Of a stretch of 33,863 nt of DNA, positions 1 to 8,476 are shown piece by piece (within the stretch, counting starts at the first letter, position 1; each line of letters starts with the position of its first letter). The notes beneath the pieces were generated by a model. It was not told where the DNA came from, ran no database searches, and worked only from the letters and a program-made list of their open reading frames with translations. This stretch comes from DATLBA01 sp035527275 (GTDB lineage Bacteria > Planctomycetota > Phycisphaerae > FEN-1346), in contig DATLBA010000005.1 of the NCBI GenBank assembly GCA_035527275.1, positions 1-33,863 of the forward strand, in the 5' to 3' direction. The position numbers and the translations under genes were made by a program.

Positions 1-2
1 CG

Positions 3-80
3 CTCGATCCCGTTGCAAAGATCCCGGAATTCAAGGTCTGCGCGGTGCAGGTCCAACCTTCAGGCACAGCCGAGCCATGA
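3..80 (+). CDS. Formate dehydrogenase alpha subunit, C-terminal fragment (partial)
   Basis: Only the last 25 codons and the TGA stop are inside the window. The frame begins Leu-Asp-Pro and contains the stretch AKIPEFKVCAV, which is the usual C-terminal end of the large molybdopterin/tungstopterin subunit of formate dehydrogenase. The gene therefore enters from beyond the left edge. Its stop overlaps the fdhD start in an ATGA arrangement at 77-80, so the two are probably translationally coupled. The tungstate transporter downstream suggests the metal may be tungsten. Whether the enzyme is NAD-, ferredoxin- or hydrogenase-linked cannot be judged from this fragment. Confidence 0.8.
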   Translation, partial: LDPVAKIPEFKVCAVQVQPSGTAEP

Positions 81-907
81 GCGATTTCGAGGATTCCCTG
101 GGGCGCACGCGGACGGCTCGCGTGTGGCGCGTCGGCGCGGACGGGGAGTTCGACACCGTCATCGTCGAACGCGCGGTGGAACTTGTGCTGAACGGCCGTG
201 TCCTGGTACGCACCAGTTGTCTGCCCGACCGGCTTGAGGACCTCGCCCTTGGGTTTCTGTGCACGGAGGGCCTGATTGCAGATCCCGCAGCGATAACCGA
301 GTGCAACGTCGCACCGGACGGCGGGCGCGTCGAGATCCGGGCCGATGTGGACCCGGACCGGCTCGTCCTTTTCCGCGAGCGGGTGGCCATCAGCAGCGGG
401 TGTGGGAGCGGGGCGTCGGCCGCAGCGGAGGCCCTGACCCCCGTGGCGAGCGATGCGCGGTTCTCCCCCGAGGACCTGCTCGCACGGATGAAGGACCTTT
501 TGCAGGCCTCCGTCCTTTTCCGCGAAACGGGCGGCGTGCACGCCGCTTCCTTGACCGATAGCCAAACCCTTCTGGTATTTGCGGAGGACATCGGCCGACA
601 CAACGCCGTGGACAAGGCCATCGGCGGCGCGCTGCGCCAGGGAGTCGATCTCGGGAGCGCGGCACTCTTGACCACGGGCCGCGCCAGTTCCGACATTGTC
701 GCCAAGGCCGTTCGCGCAGGTCTGCCGGCGGTCGTCAGCCGCGGCGCCGTCACGTCACGAGCGATTGAACTCGCCCGATCGGCGGATGCGGCGGTCGTCG
801 GCTTCGCACGCGGACGCCGGTTGAACGTGTACACCGCCGCGTGGCGATTCGGCCTGATGAACCCGGCGCGCGGGACGACTCGGAACGAAAGAAGAACGCG
901 CCAATGA
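77..907 (+). CDS. fdhD: FdhD, formate dehydrogenase accessory sulfurtransferase
   Basis: This 276-residue protein matches FdhD, which passes sulfur from a cysteine desulfurase to the bis-MGD cofactor and is needed for active formate dehydrogenase. Family motifs are visible: LEDLALGFL near residues 53-61, the central GCG segment at 108-110, GGVHAA, EDIGRHNAVDKA, TTGRASSDIV and the C-terminal ARGRRLNVY. The active loop normally reads CGxCG. Here it is Cys109-Gly-Ser-Gly112, so the first cysteine is kept and the second is replaced by Gly. The ATG overlaps the stop of the formate dehydrogenase fragment by four bases, and its own TGA overlaps the tupA start, so it sits inside a tightly coupled operon. 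Confidence 0.95.
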   Translation: MSDFEDSLGRTRTARVWRVGADGEFDTVIVERAVELVLNGRVLVRTSCLPDRLEDLALGFLCTEGLIADPAAITECNVAPDGGRVEIRADVDPDRLVLFRERVAISSGCGSGASAAAEALTPVASDARFSPEDLLARMKDLLQASVLFRETGGVHAASLTDSQTLLVFAEDIGRHNAVDKAIGGALRQGVDLGSAALLTTGRASSDIVAKAVRAGLPAVVSRGAVTSRAIELARSADAAVVGFARGRRLNVYTAAWRFGLMNPARGTTRNERRTRQ

Positions 908-1782
908 GGCCGGCAAGAGCAACCGTGATGATGATGGGGGGCCTCGCTTTGATGCTGTCGGCCCTCTCGTGCAACGAAAACCCACCCGCCGGATCCCCCG
1001 AAACCGATTCCGGCAACAGGCAAGTCATACGGCTTGCCACAACCACGAGCACGGAAAACAGCGGGCTCCTCGAGCGGCTCCTGCCTTTTTTCGAACAATG
1101 GTGGGGCGCCCCCGTCCACGTCATTGCCGTCGGCACGGGCCGCGCCCTGAATCTCGGGCGAAACGGCGACGCGGACGCCGTGCTCGTCCACGACCCCGCG
1201 GCCGAGGAAGCGTTCGTCGCGGAAGGTTATGGCATCAACAGGCGCCTCGTGATGTATAACGACTTCCTGCTCCTGGGCCCGAAGGATGACCCCGCCGGGA
1301 TCGGGCAGGCGAGCGGGCCCCCCGATGCCCTCAAACGCATCGCCCAGGCCGAATCCGCTTTCGTTTCCCGCGGCGATAATTCCGCTACGCACAAAAGGGA
1401 GATGACGCTCTGGAAAGCAGCGGACCTGGAGCCGACCGGCGATTGGTACCTCGAGGCAGGACAGGGTATGAGCGCGACGCTCATGATGGCCGACGAAAGA
1501 GGCGCCTACTGCCTGAGCGACCGCGGCACCTACCTGGCGATGCGAGGGAAACTGCGCCTGGAACCCCTCTTCGAAGACCCCGAGGCATTGGAGAACCCCT
1601 ACAGCATCATCGCCGTCAATCCGGCGATTCACCGCGACGCAAACTACCTGGGGGCGATGGCCCTGGTCGCCTGGGTCACTTCGCCCGAGGGCCAGAAGAT
1701 CATCGGCGACTTCCGGGTTGATGACGCCGTTCTCTTTCATCCGCTGGCGGTGCCTCCGAAGCAGCAGGGCGACGGAAAGTAA
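904..1782 (+). CDS. tupA: TupA, tungstate ABC transporter substrate-binding lipoprotein
   Basis: This extracytoplasmic solute-binding protein (292 residues) should capture tungstate for the TupB/TupC transporter. Its start at 904 forms an ATGA overlap with fdhD and gives a clean lipoprotein signal: a short basic N-terminus, a hydrophobic run and Cys23 after LSALS. The TupA signature TTTSTENSG lies at residues 46-54. It is followed by GTGRAL, the NGDADAVLVHDP segment, MYNDFLLLGP and SRGDNSATH, all typical of the tungstate-specific family rather than ModA. An upstream in-frame ATG at 841 would add 21 charged residues in front of the signal peptide and was not used. The context, next to formate dehydrogenase and cofactor genes, supports a W-dependent enzyme. 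Confidence 0.93.
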   Translation: MRPARATVMMMGGLALMLSALSCNENPPAGSPETDSGNRQVIRLATTTSTENSGLLERLLPFFEQWWGAPVHVIAVGTGRALNLGRNGDADAVLVHDPAAEEAFVAEGYGINRRLVMYNDFLLLGPKDDPAGIGQASGPPDALKRIAQAESAFVSRGDNSATHKREMTLWKAADLEPTGDWYLEAGQGMSATLMMADERGAYCLSDRGTYLAMRGKLRLEPLFEDPEALENPYSIIAVNPAIHRDANYLGAMALVAWVTSPEGQKIIGDFRVDDAVLFHPLAVPPKQQGDGK

Positions 1783-1796
1783 CACGTGCCAAGACG

Positions 1797-2492
1797 ATGA
1801 GATGGACGCTGGAGCAACTCGCTGAAGCGCTGCGCCTCTTGGGGTCGCTCGACCGCGAGGTTTTCAGCGCCGTTGCCCTGTCTCTGGGCGTCGCCGCGCT
1901 CTCGACGGTTCTGGCGACGGCCAGCGGTGTGCCGCTCGGCATCGCTATCGGGCTCGGCCGCTTCCGGGGCAAGCAAATCCTGACGACGGTCCTGCACACC
2001 CTTCTGGCTCTCCCAACCGTTCTCATCGGGCTCGTTCTCTACAGCGTCCTTTCGCGCCGCGGCCTGTTGGGCGAATGGCGGCTCCTCTACACGCCCGCGG
2101 CCATCGGCATGGGCCAATTCGTTCTAGCCCTGCCGCTCGTCACGGCGCTGGCGCTCGCCGCCGCCGAAGGGGTGGACCCGCGCGTGCGCCTGACCGCCCT
2201 CTCGCTCGGCGCCGGACGCTGGCGCATGGCCCGGACGCTCCTGTCTGAAGGGCGCGGGGCTTTCCTGGCGGCCGTGGTGGCCGGCTTCGGACGCGTCTTC
2301 GGAGAAGTCGGCATCAGCATGATGCTCGGCGGGAACATCCGCGGCTATACGCGGACCGTCACCACCACCATCGCCCTGGAAACCGCCAAGGGCGAGGTTG
2401 CTCTCGGCATCGCCCTGGGGCTGGTGTTGATGACCGTCGCTTTGACGGTGAACCTTCTGTTCCTGTGGTTGCGCAAGAAACCGACGCCATGA
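1797..2492 (+). CDS. tupB: TupB, tungstate ABC transporter permease
   Basis: A 231-residue hydrophobic protein of the binding-protein-dependent transport inner-membrane family. About five membrane segments can be drawn, for example around residues 20-50, 58-80, 98-125, 155-180 and 200-225. The cytoplasmic EAA loop that docks onto the ATPase is recognisable around residues 130-165 (ALSLGAGRWRMARTLL, followed by GFGRVFGEVG). It lies 14 bases after tupA, and its stop overlaps the tupC start by four bases (ATGA at 2489-2492). Size and order (binding protein, permease, ATPase) fit the TupABC layout. Confidence 0.93.
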   Translation: MRWTLEQLAEALRLLGSLDREVFSAVALSLGVAALSTVLATASGVPLGIAIGLGRFRGKQILTTVLHTLLALPTVLIGLVLYSVLSRRGLLGEWRLLYTPAAIGMGQFVLALPLVTALALAAAEGVDPRVRLTALSLGAGRWRMARTLLSEGRGAFLAAVVAGFGRVFGEVGISMMLGGNIRGYTRTVTTTIALETAKGEVALGIALGLVLMTVALTVNLLFLWLRKKPTP

Positions 2493-3514
2493 CGGCCTAC
2501 GCGATCGAAATCCGCCGGCTTACGAAGGACTATGGGCCGCGCCGTGTTCTCGACATCGACCACTTCGCGGTGGGGACGAGAAGCGTCTGCGTGGTCGTCG
2601 GACCGAACGGGAGCGGCAAGACAACGCTCCTCAAAGTCCTGTCCCTCCTCGAACCGCAAACGGCCGGCCGGGTCCTGCTTTGGGGCGAGCCGGTCGGCGA
2701 TTCGCCCACCGCCGACCGACGCCTCCGCCGCCGCGTCGTCATGGTCCGGGAACAGCCATGGATGTTCCACACCACCGTCCTCGGAAACGTATCGTATGGT
2801 CTGACGGCCCGTGGCATCGGCCGACAGGAAGCGCGCCGGCGAGCCGCCGCGGCGCTTGAAACGGTAGGGATGGCGCACGCCGCCGACTGGTTGGCGCCGG
2901 TGCTTTCGGCCGGCGAGGCACGCCGGACCGCCTTGGCACGCGCGCTGGTTGTCGAACCCGATCTGGTGCTCCTGGACGAACCGCTCGCGGACGTCGACGC
3001 CCAGCAGCGGGTGAACGTCGAGCGGATCATCCGCGAACTGCCCGCGCGAGGCACAACCGTCCTCGTGACCACGCACCGGCTCGATGCCGCATACCGGCTG
3101 GCGGGCCGATGTGTGAGCCTGGTCCACGGTCGCCTGCACGATGCGCTGCCCGACAACCATTTCAGCGGAACCATCGTTGAGGCCGAGGGCGAACCCGTGA
3201 TGCCCATCGCCCCGGGGTGCCGGCTCCACCTGGCCACGCCTTTGCGAGGACCCGCGCACGTGGTCGTCGACCCGCGGACCGTCATCCTGAGCCGCACGCC
3301 GCCCGCCTCAAGCGCAAGAAACTGCTTCGCCGGGCACGTTGCCGGGCTCGCCGTCGAAGCCGACCGTGTCCGGGTCACGGTTGACGTCGGCGTCCCCATC
3401 ATCGCTCTGATTACGGAACGGTCGTTTCGCGAAATGCGTCTCGAGTTGGGCGAACCGATCTGGGTGGTTTTCAAAACGCTGTCGCTGGACGTGTACGGAG
3501 GCAAACCCGCATGA
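2489..3514 (+). CDS. tupC: TupC, tungstate ABC transporter ATP-binding protein
   Basis: The ATPase of the tungstate importer (341 residues) has a Walker A motif GPNGSGKTT at 38-46, a Q-loop Gln at 89, an LSAGE signature at 139-143, Walker B LLDEP at 161-165 and the H-loop His at 196. The C-terminal part, about residues 280-341, resembles a TOBE/Mop domain (VRVTVDVGVPIIALIT, then SLDVYG), which in this family binds oxyanion and can inhibit transport when the cell is replete. The start at 2489 was chosen because it gives an ATGA overlap with tupB and begins directly with the ABC domain; an upstream in-frame GTG at 2465 would only add eight residues inside tupB. Its stop overlaps the moeA start. 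Confidence 0.93.
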   Translation: MTAYAIEIRRLTKDYGPRRVLDIDHFAVGTRSVCVVVGPNGSGKTTLLKVLSLLEPQTAGRVLLWGEPVGDSPTADRRLRRRVVMVREQPWMFHTTVLGNVSYGLTARGIGRQEARRRAAAALETVGMAHAADWLAPVLSAGEARRTALARALVVEPDLVLLDEPLADVDAQQRVNVERIIRELPARGTTVLVTTHRLDAAYRLAGRCVSLVHGRLHDALPDNHFSGTIVEAEGEPVMPIAPGCRLHLATPLRGPAHVVVDPRTVILSRTPPASSARNCFAGHVAGLAVEADRVRVTVDVGVPIIALITERSFREMRLELGEPIWVVFKTLSLDVYGGKPA

Positions 3515-4701
3515 TCGATCCGAGCGAGGCCCTTCAGATCGTCCTCGAGAAAACACCCGGCCCGGAGCCGGTGGAGGTCCCCCTCCTGGAAGGCGTCGGC
3601 GCGGTCCTCGTCGAACCCATCGCGAGCGACGTGGATCTGCCCCCCTTCGACAAGAGTGCGATGGACGGTTACGCCGTTCGGTCCGAGGACCTGGCCCACC
3701 TGCCGGTGGAACTTGCGGTCATTGAAGTGCTTCCCGCCGGCACGGCCCCGACGCGGGCGGTGGAGGCGGGCACGTGCGCGAAGATCATGACGGGAGCCCC
3801 CGTGCCTGCCGGCGCCGATCGGGTCGTCAAGGTCGAGGACACCGAGGCGCTATCGGAGGGCCGCGTCCGGATTCTCCGGTTCGACGCCGGCCGGAACATC
3901 TGCGTCCGCGGCGAAGATATCCGAAAGGGTGCGACGGTGCTCGAAGCGGGTCACGTGCTCCGCCCGCCCGAGATCGGCCTGCTCGCGTCGGTCGGGCGCG
4001 AGCGGGTCCGCGTCGGCCGGCGACCGACCGTCGCTGTCCTGGCCACCGGCGACGAACTTGTGCCGGTCTCGGCGGTTCCCGGCCCGGGGCAGATTCGAGA
4101 CGCAAATTCCTGGAGCCTGCTCGCCTGCTGCCGAGGGGCCGGTGTGCCGGCCCACAGCCTGGGCGTCGGGCGCGACAACGAGGCCGACTTGCGGGCGAAG
4201 ATCGCTGAAGGCCTCCGGCATGACGTCCTCCTCGTTTCAGGCGGCGTCAGCGTGGGCGAGTGGGACCTCGTGCCGGAGGCCTTGCGGGAGTTGGGCGCGA
4301 CGATCCATTTTGCGACCGTGCGGATGAAGCCCGGCAAACCCACCCTTTTCGCCACCCATGCACGCGGCCTGGTTTTCGGACTCCCGGGCAATCCCGTCTC
4401 CACAATCGTCGGTTTCCACCTGTTCGTCCGGTCCGCGCTGAAGAAAATGATGGGCCACCCCGATCCGGTCCCTCCGGCCGTGACGGCAACGCTCGCGGGC
4501 GAGACAAAGGTGCGGGGCAACCGAACGGCCTTCGTCCCGGCCATCCTGCGCCGGGAGGAAGATGTGTGGGTGGTTGAGGTGATCGAGACCCGCGGGTCCG
4601 CAGACCTGGTAGGTTTCTCGCGCGCCGAAGCCCTCATAGCGCTCGAGCCGGGCGTGCACGAGGCGGGAAGCGGCGTGCAAGCCCTGCCGCTTCAGTGGTA
4701 G
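3511..4701 (+). CDS. moeA: MoeA, molybdopterin molybdenum/tungsten insertase
   Basis: MoeA (396 residues) inserts molybdate or tungstate into adenylated molybdopterin. The family blocks appear in order: PFDKSAMDGYA at 45-55, IMTGAPVPAGAD, an RGEDI segment, TGDEL, SGGVSVGEWD near 244-253, KPGKPTLFA and GLPGNPVS, then a C-terminal beta domain. The ATG overlaps the tupC stop (ATGA), placing metal insertion directly behind metal uptake. This is the last plus-strand gene of the block. Its final 10 bases overlap the end of the convergent mobBA gene. Confidence 0.95.
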   Translation: MIDPSEALQIVLEKTPGPEPVEVPLLEGVGAVLVEPIASDVDLPPFDKSAMDGYAVRSEDLAHLPVELAVIEVLPAGTAPTRAVEAGTCAKIMTGAPVPAGADRVVKVEDTEALSEGRVRILRFDAGRNICVRGEDIRKGATVLEAGHVLRPPEIGLLASVGRERVRVGRRPTVAVLATGDELVPVSAVPGPGQIRDANSWSLLACCRGAGVPAHSLGVGRDNEADLRAKIAEGLRHDVLLVSGGVSVGEWDLVPEALRELGATIHFATVRMKPGKPTLFATHARGLVFGLPGNPVSTIVGFHLFVRSALKKMMGHPDPVPPAVTATLAGETKVRGNRTAFVPAILRREEDVWVVEVIETRGSADLVGFSRAEALIALEPGVHEAGSGVQALPLQW

Positions 4702-5756
4702 CCGTCGGACTCATTTTCCGGTCGATCCGGCGCGAGATCATCGGGCGTGTTCACGTTGTCCCAGGCACTGAAGAGGTGCGCAGGCGGCGGGAAGGTCACC
4801 ACCTTCGGGTGCTCGGCGACGAGGGAGGGCGAGAAGCGGCCGTCGGCAGCGTGATGTTCGAAGATCGCGCGGGCGCGGAAATCGTAGTGCGCGAGGAGCG
4901 GTTCGACGCCCGGCGCGCCCGGCAAGCACGGAACCGCCGCCCACACCCCGGGCGCCCGCGTCGCCAGAAGCCACTCAAGCGCCTCGGTTGAGAGCCCGGG
5001 CAGGTCGCACGCCGTAACCAGCCATGAGACCCACGGGGCCCACCGCATGGCTGCAAGGATGCCGGCCATCGGCCCCTCGGCGTCCGGGGCGTCGGGCAGG
5101 CGCGTGATGGAGGGGAGCGCATCGGGCACTTCACCCGCGCCGACGACGGCGACACGGTCGGCGACGCGACTCAAGGCGGCGACGGCGCACTCGACCCAGG
5201 TCCGGCCGTCCGACCGAAGGAGATGCTTGGGCTTTCCCATGCGGCTACTTCGGCCGCCGATGAGAACGCAGCCATACACGGGCGTCTTCATCCACGTTCG
5301 AAAGAGCCAGTCCCGCAGGATTCTGCGGGTTTCCTTGAGGCGGTCGGCGTCGCGAGGGAGGCTTACGAGGACGTTCCGCGCGCCGGTGGGCGGCTCGGTT
5401 TCGTCCCCGGCGAGGAGCCAGACTTTCGGCTGGTCCACGCGCTCGCCACCTTCGACGAGGACCAAGTCGTATCGGTGGGCAAGTTCTTCGAGCCCGGCGG
5501 GGCGGCCGGCGTTGCCCGACGGATGGATCCGTGCGAAGCCCTGCCCCGGACCTTCCAGAAAAACGTCGGCGCCCGCGCGGAAGAGCCGGTCGCTGTCCTT
5601 GCCGGGGTGGTCCACGTCGAGGCCGTGAGCCCAGTGCTTGGCCACGGCGACGGAGAGGTTGTGCGAGAGAAGGCTCGGCACGAGAGCCTCGATGAGGGTG
5701 GTCTTTCCCGCGCCGCTGCGCCCGCAGACGCCGAAGATCGGCAGGTCATCGCGCAT
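4692..5756 (-). CDS. mobBA: MobB-MobA fusion, molybdopterin-guanine dinucleotide synthesis
   Basis: Two cofactor proteins are joined in one 354-residue chain. The N-terminal part (about 1-150) is MobB-like, with the P-loop GRSGAGKTTL, an AKHWAHG segment, DHPGKDSDR and LVEGGE. The C-terminal part (about 160-354) is MobA, the GTP:molybdopterin guanylyltransferase, shown by LIGGRSSRMGKPKHLL, the DLPGLS metal-site region and the closing NVNTPDDL. The start at 5756 gives MRDDLPIFGVCG and overlaps the end of the MOSC-MogA gene by 11 bases; a longer frame to 5894 lies inside that gene and lacks homology. The product makes the guanine-dinucleotide cofactor used by formate dehydrogenase. Confidence 0.9.
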   Translation of the reverse strand: MRDDLPIFGVCGRSGAGKTTLIEALVPSLLSHNLSVAVAKHWAHGLDVDHPGKDSDRLFRAGADVFLEGPGQGFARIHPSGNAGRPAGLEELAHRYDLVLVEGGERVDQPKVWLLAGDETEPPTGARNVLVSLPRDADRLKETRRILRDWLFRTWMKTPVYGCVLIGGRSSRMGKPKHLLRSDGRTWVECAVAALSRVADRVAVVGAGEVPDALPSITRLPDAPDAEGPMAGILAAMRWAPWVSWLVTACDLPGLSTEALEWLLATRAPGVWAAVPCLPGAPGVEPLLAHYDFRARAIFEHHAADGRFSPSLVAEHPKVVTFPPPAHLFSAWDNVNTPDDLAPDRPENESDGYH

Positions 5757-6744
5757 CAGGGCTCTCCCCCGCCGAGCCCGCAACTTTCCCGTCGGTGGGG
5801 GGCGGGCGGCCGCAATCGCCGGCGTCGCCGCGCAGTTTCGCCAGTCCGTGGTGAAGCGCCGCGAGAACGGCGTCGAGATTCTCAACGGCCCCACGCCGAG
5901 AGCCCGGCAAGTTCAGGATGAGCGTGGACCCGCGTAGGCCCGAAACCCCGCGCGACAGAACCGCATGCGGCGTCTTGCCAAGCGAGGCCGTACGCATCGC
6001 TTCGTCGAGCCCCGGCGTCAGTCGCTCCAGGACACCGCGCGTCGCTTCCGGCGTCACGTCACGGGGCGAAAAGCCCGTCCCGCCAACCGTCGCCACCAGG
6101 TCGATGCTGTGTCCGTCAGCATAGTGCTTCAGGCGCGCCGCAATGCGATCCGCCTCGTCCGGGATCACCTCGGTGCGATAAATGTGGGTGCCGAGTCCCT
6201 CTTCAAGACGCCGGGCCACGGCCGACCCGGCCGTGTCTTTCGTCTCACCGCGCGCGCAACGGTCGCTGATGGTGAGCACGACGGCCTGGAAGCGCTCGCG
6301 GGGGATGTGTACGGCCACGTCGGCTACCTCCCCGACGTTCACCGCGCCGCCCTCCAGAACGCGCGCAAACAAACCTCGACGGGGCATGATGCAATCCCCC
6401 GTGAGACGCGCGATTTCGCACGGCGCCTCGCATCGCTTGCCAATCTGCGCGATCGTCACTACCACCGCCTCGCCCAGACGAATCCGGGTTCCCAAACCGA
6501 CGTCGGCAAAGTCGATGCCGGAGAGCACGACGTTCTCGGCGAACGCGCCTGGCATGATGTCCGGCAGGCCCGCCGCACGCACCGCTTCGATGTCCGCGGC
6601 GGCCAGGAGACTGACCTGTCGGTGCCATGGACCGGCGTGAGCGTCGCCCTCGATGCCCCAGCCCGCACGGAACGAGGCCGAGGCCACCGGCCGCTTACGC
6701 TCCCCCTTGCGCTCGCTCGTGCACAGGGCGTCAACGCGTGGCAT
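5746..6744 (-). CDS. mogA: MOSC domain-MogA fusion protein
   Basis: This 332-residue protein joins a MOSC domain (about 1-150) with a MogA/MoaB-type molybdopterin adenylyltransferase (about 152-315). The MOSC half shows GIEGDAHAG, FAENVV, a conserved PCE at 108-110 (Cys109) and the closing VLEGGAV. The MogA half shows LTISDRCARGE, the MPT-binding GGTGFSPRDVTPEAT at 221-235 and LPGSRRGA near the end. MogA adenylates molybdopterin before MoeA inserts the metal. MOSC domains are thought to handle sulfur or cofactor. A ribosome site (GAGGAG) lies 7 bases before the ATG, which is inside the end of moaC (14-base overlap), so the two are likely coupled. Confidence 0.9.
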   Translation of the reverse strand: MPRVDALCTSERKGERKRPVASASFRAGWGIEGDAHAGPWHRQVSLLAAADIEAVRAAGLPDIMPGAFAENVVLSGIDFADVGLGTRIRLGEAVVVTIAQIGKRCEAPCEIARLTGDCIMPRRGLFARVLEGGAVNVGEVADVAVHIPRERFQAVVLTISDRCARGETKDTAGSAVARRLEEGLGTHIYRTEVIPDEADRIAARLKHYADGHSIDLVATVGGTGFSPRDVTPEATRGVLERLTPGLDEAMRTASLGKTPHAVLSRGVSGLRGSTLILNLPGSRRGAVENLDAVLAALHHGLAKLRGDAGDCGRPPPTDGKVAGSAGESPDAR

Positions 6745-7228
6745 CGGGTTGCTCCTCGCGGCTCCACCGCCCCGACTTTCCGCCCTCCTTTTTCACAAGC
6801 CTGACGGGGCCGATCTCGACCCCTTTGCCGGCGGACTTGACCATGTCGTAGACCGTCAAGGCCGCAACGGCTGCGGCCGTCAGGGCCTCCATTTCGACAC
6901 CCGTTCGGGACTCGGCCGCGACGCACGTCCGGATGTGGACACGGTCGCCTTCCAGCGCCGCGTCGACCTCGACCGAGTCAAGCGCGAGAGGATGGCAGAG
7001 CGGAACGAGCGTCGCCGTGCGCTTTGCGGCCATGATGCCCGCCAGGCGCGCGGTATCAAGAACGTTCCCCTTAGCCAGTCCGCCCGCCTCGCGCAGCCGC
7101 GCCGCAATCCTAGGACCTACTGTGACGTACGCCTCGGCGACGGCCCGCCGCCGCGTGACCGGTTTGCCGCTAACATCCACCATCCGCGGCGCGCCACCCG
7201 GCCCGGTGTGGCTCAACTCGCCCGTCAC
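6731..7228 (-). CDS. moaC: MoaC, cyclic pyranopterin monophosphate synthase
   Basis: MoaC works with MoaA to turn GTP into cyclic pyranopterin monophosphate, the first step of molybdopterin synthesis. Family motifs include LSHTGPGGAPRMVDVSGK at the N-terminus, KGNVLDTARLAGIMAAKRT, LVPLCHPL, TGVEMEALTAAAVAAL and YDMVKSAGKG. A GTG start at 7228 is preferred: it has a strong AAAGGGG site 7 bases upstream and gives the usual MoaC N-terminus (165 residues). An ATG at 7276 would add 16 residues without a visible ribosome site. The gene lies about 76 bases after moaA and overlaps the MOSC-MogA start. Confidence 0.92.
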   Translation of the reverse strand: MTGELSHTGPGGAPRMVDVSGKPVTRRRAVAEAYVTVGPRIAARLREAGGLAKGNVLDTARLAGIMAAKRTATLVPLCHPLALDSVEVDAALEGDRVHIRTCVAAESRTGVEMEALTAAAVAALTVYDMVKSAGKGVEIGPVRLVKKEGGKSGRWSREEQPDATR

Positions 7229-7304
7229 GGCGGTTCCCCTTTCATTGGTTAGCGAGCGGGCGCCAACCCAGCACATGCCGCACGAATCGCAGCCAAGACG
7301 AAAA

Positions 7305-8270
7305 TCATCCGCCGATGCGGACCATCAGTTCTTGCTCGGCGAACCGCGGACCTCCGCGCTTCAGGCGCAGCGCCTCTTCAACAGCCCCGCACAGCAGCGC
7401 CTCGTCTCGTTCCCCAGATTCACGCAAGAGCGCCCGCACGTCGATCCCCCGTGTTTGCCCCAGACATCCTAGTAGGCGCCCTGTCGCCGTCAGACGCAAC
7501 CGCCGACACGTTTCGCAAAACGGCACACTGCATGGTGACACGAAGCCGATTTGGCCGCTGCGGCCGGCAGAGTCACGGGCGAGGAAAGACCCGCTTGATC
7601 CGCCCGGCTCCACCCCGAGCGGAACCAGTTCCATTGCCCTCGCCACTCGCTCACGCACCTCCGCCGAAGACACGAACCACCGCTCGTGAGAAGGGGCCGC
7701 CACCCCAATCGGCATCAATTCAAGAAACCGGACCTCGCAGCCTCGCTCGAGGCCAAACCGCGCGAGCGGCACGACTTCGTGGTCGTTTATCCCCCTCAGG
7801 ACCACCATGTTAAGTTTCACCGGCTTCAGCCCGCACGTTCGGGCTGCCTCGATCCCCGCGAGCGTCCGAGACAGATTCGCGCCTCGCGTCAAACGCCGAT
7901 ACGTCGTCCGGTCGAGGGTGTCAAGACTCACGTTAACACGGCGAAGGCCTGCCCGACAAAGCGCCACGGCCATGTCGGCCAGACGTTGACCGTTTGTCGT
8001 TAGCGCGAGGTCCCCGATGCCTTCCAGCGAGAGCCGTCGGACCAGATCCGCCAAGCCGCGCCGTATCAGCGGCTCCCCTCCGGTGAGGCGGACCTTGGAA
8101 AGGTCAAAGTTGGCCTTGATAGCGCGCACAAAACGTATGATTTCCTCGAACCGGAGCACATCCCGCCGCGGGACCAAGGTCACCCCCGCCGCCGGCCTAC
8201 AGTACAGGCACCGCTCGTCACACCGATCGGTGACCGAAACGCGCAGCGAAACGGGCCGTCGTTCCGCCAT
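7305..8270 (-). CDS. moaA: MoaA, GTP 3',8-cyclase (radical SAM)
   Basis: This 321-residue radical SAM enzyme opens molybdopterin synthesis. The N-terminal cluster motif is Cys17-x3-Cys21-x2-Cys24, followed by LTGGEPLIRRGL and the LTTNG segment. The second, C-terminal iron-sulfur cluster that binds GTP is marked by PCSVPFCETCRRLRLTATG and a further Cys (LLGCLG). The protein ends in Gly-Gly, a feature of MoaA that is needed for activity in the family. The start at 8270 follows an AGGAGG site by about 6 bases. The frame stays open much further upstream, to 8870, but that stretch is antisense-like, overlaps corA and has no homology. Confidence 0.95.
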   Translation of the reverse strand: MAERRPVSLRVSVTDRCDERCLYCRPAAGVTLVPRRDVLRFEEIIRFVRAIKANFDLSKVRLTGGEPLIRRGLADLVRRLSLEGIGDLALTTNGQRLADMAVALCRAGLRRVNVSLDTLDRTTYRRLTRGANLSRTLAGIEAARTCGLKPVKLNMVVLRGINDHEVVPLARFGLERGCEVRFLELMPIGVAAPSHERWFVSSAEVRERVARAMELVPLGVEPGGSSGSFLARDSAGRSGQIGFVSPCSVPFCETCRRLRLTATGRLLGCLGQTRGIDVRALLRESGERDEALLCGAVEEALRLKRGGPRFAEQELMVRIGG

Positions 8271-8476
8271 CCTGACCCTCCTGGCCCCCGCGCCGAACGT
8301 AAGAGAGACGACTGGCCCCATTTCCGCACGGGGCGCGGCGGCGCCATTATACGCACGCGGTGAGAGGATTGCAGCGCCCGGCCCTGTGGGCGCCCGTGGC
8401 GGTTTCGTTCGCCCGGCCCGATGAAGGCGGGCGGGGGTGCTCGGAGCACTCGAGGCGCCGCGCCGGATGCCTGGCG

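Noticed and set aside
8437..8449. Hairpin GTGCT-CGG-AGCAC downstream of corA
   Set aside because: The stem has only 5 bp, a 3-base loop and no T run on either strand.
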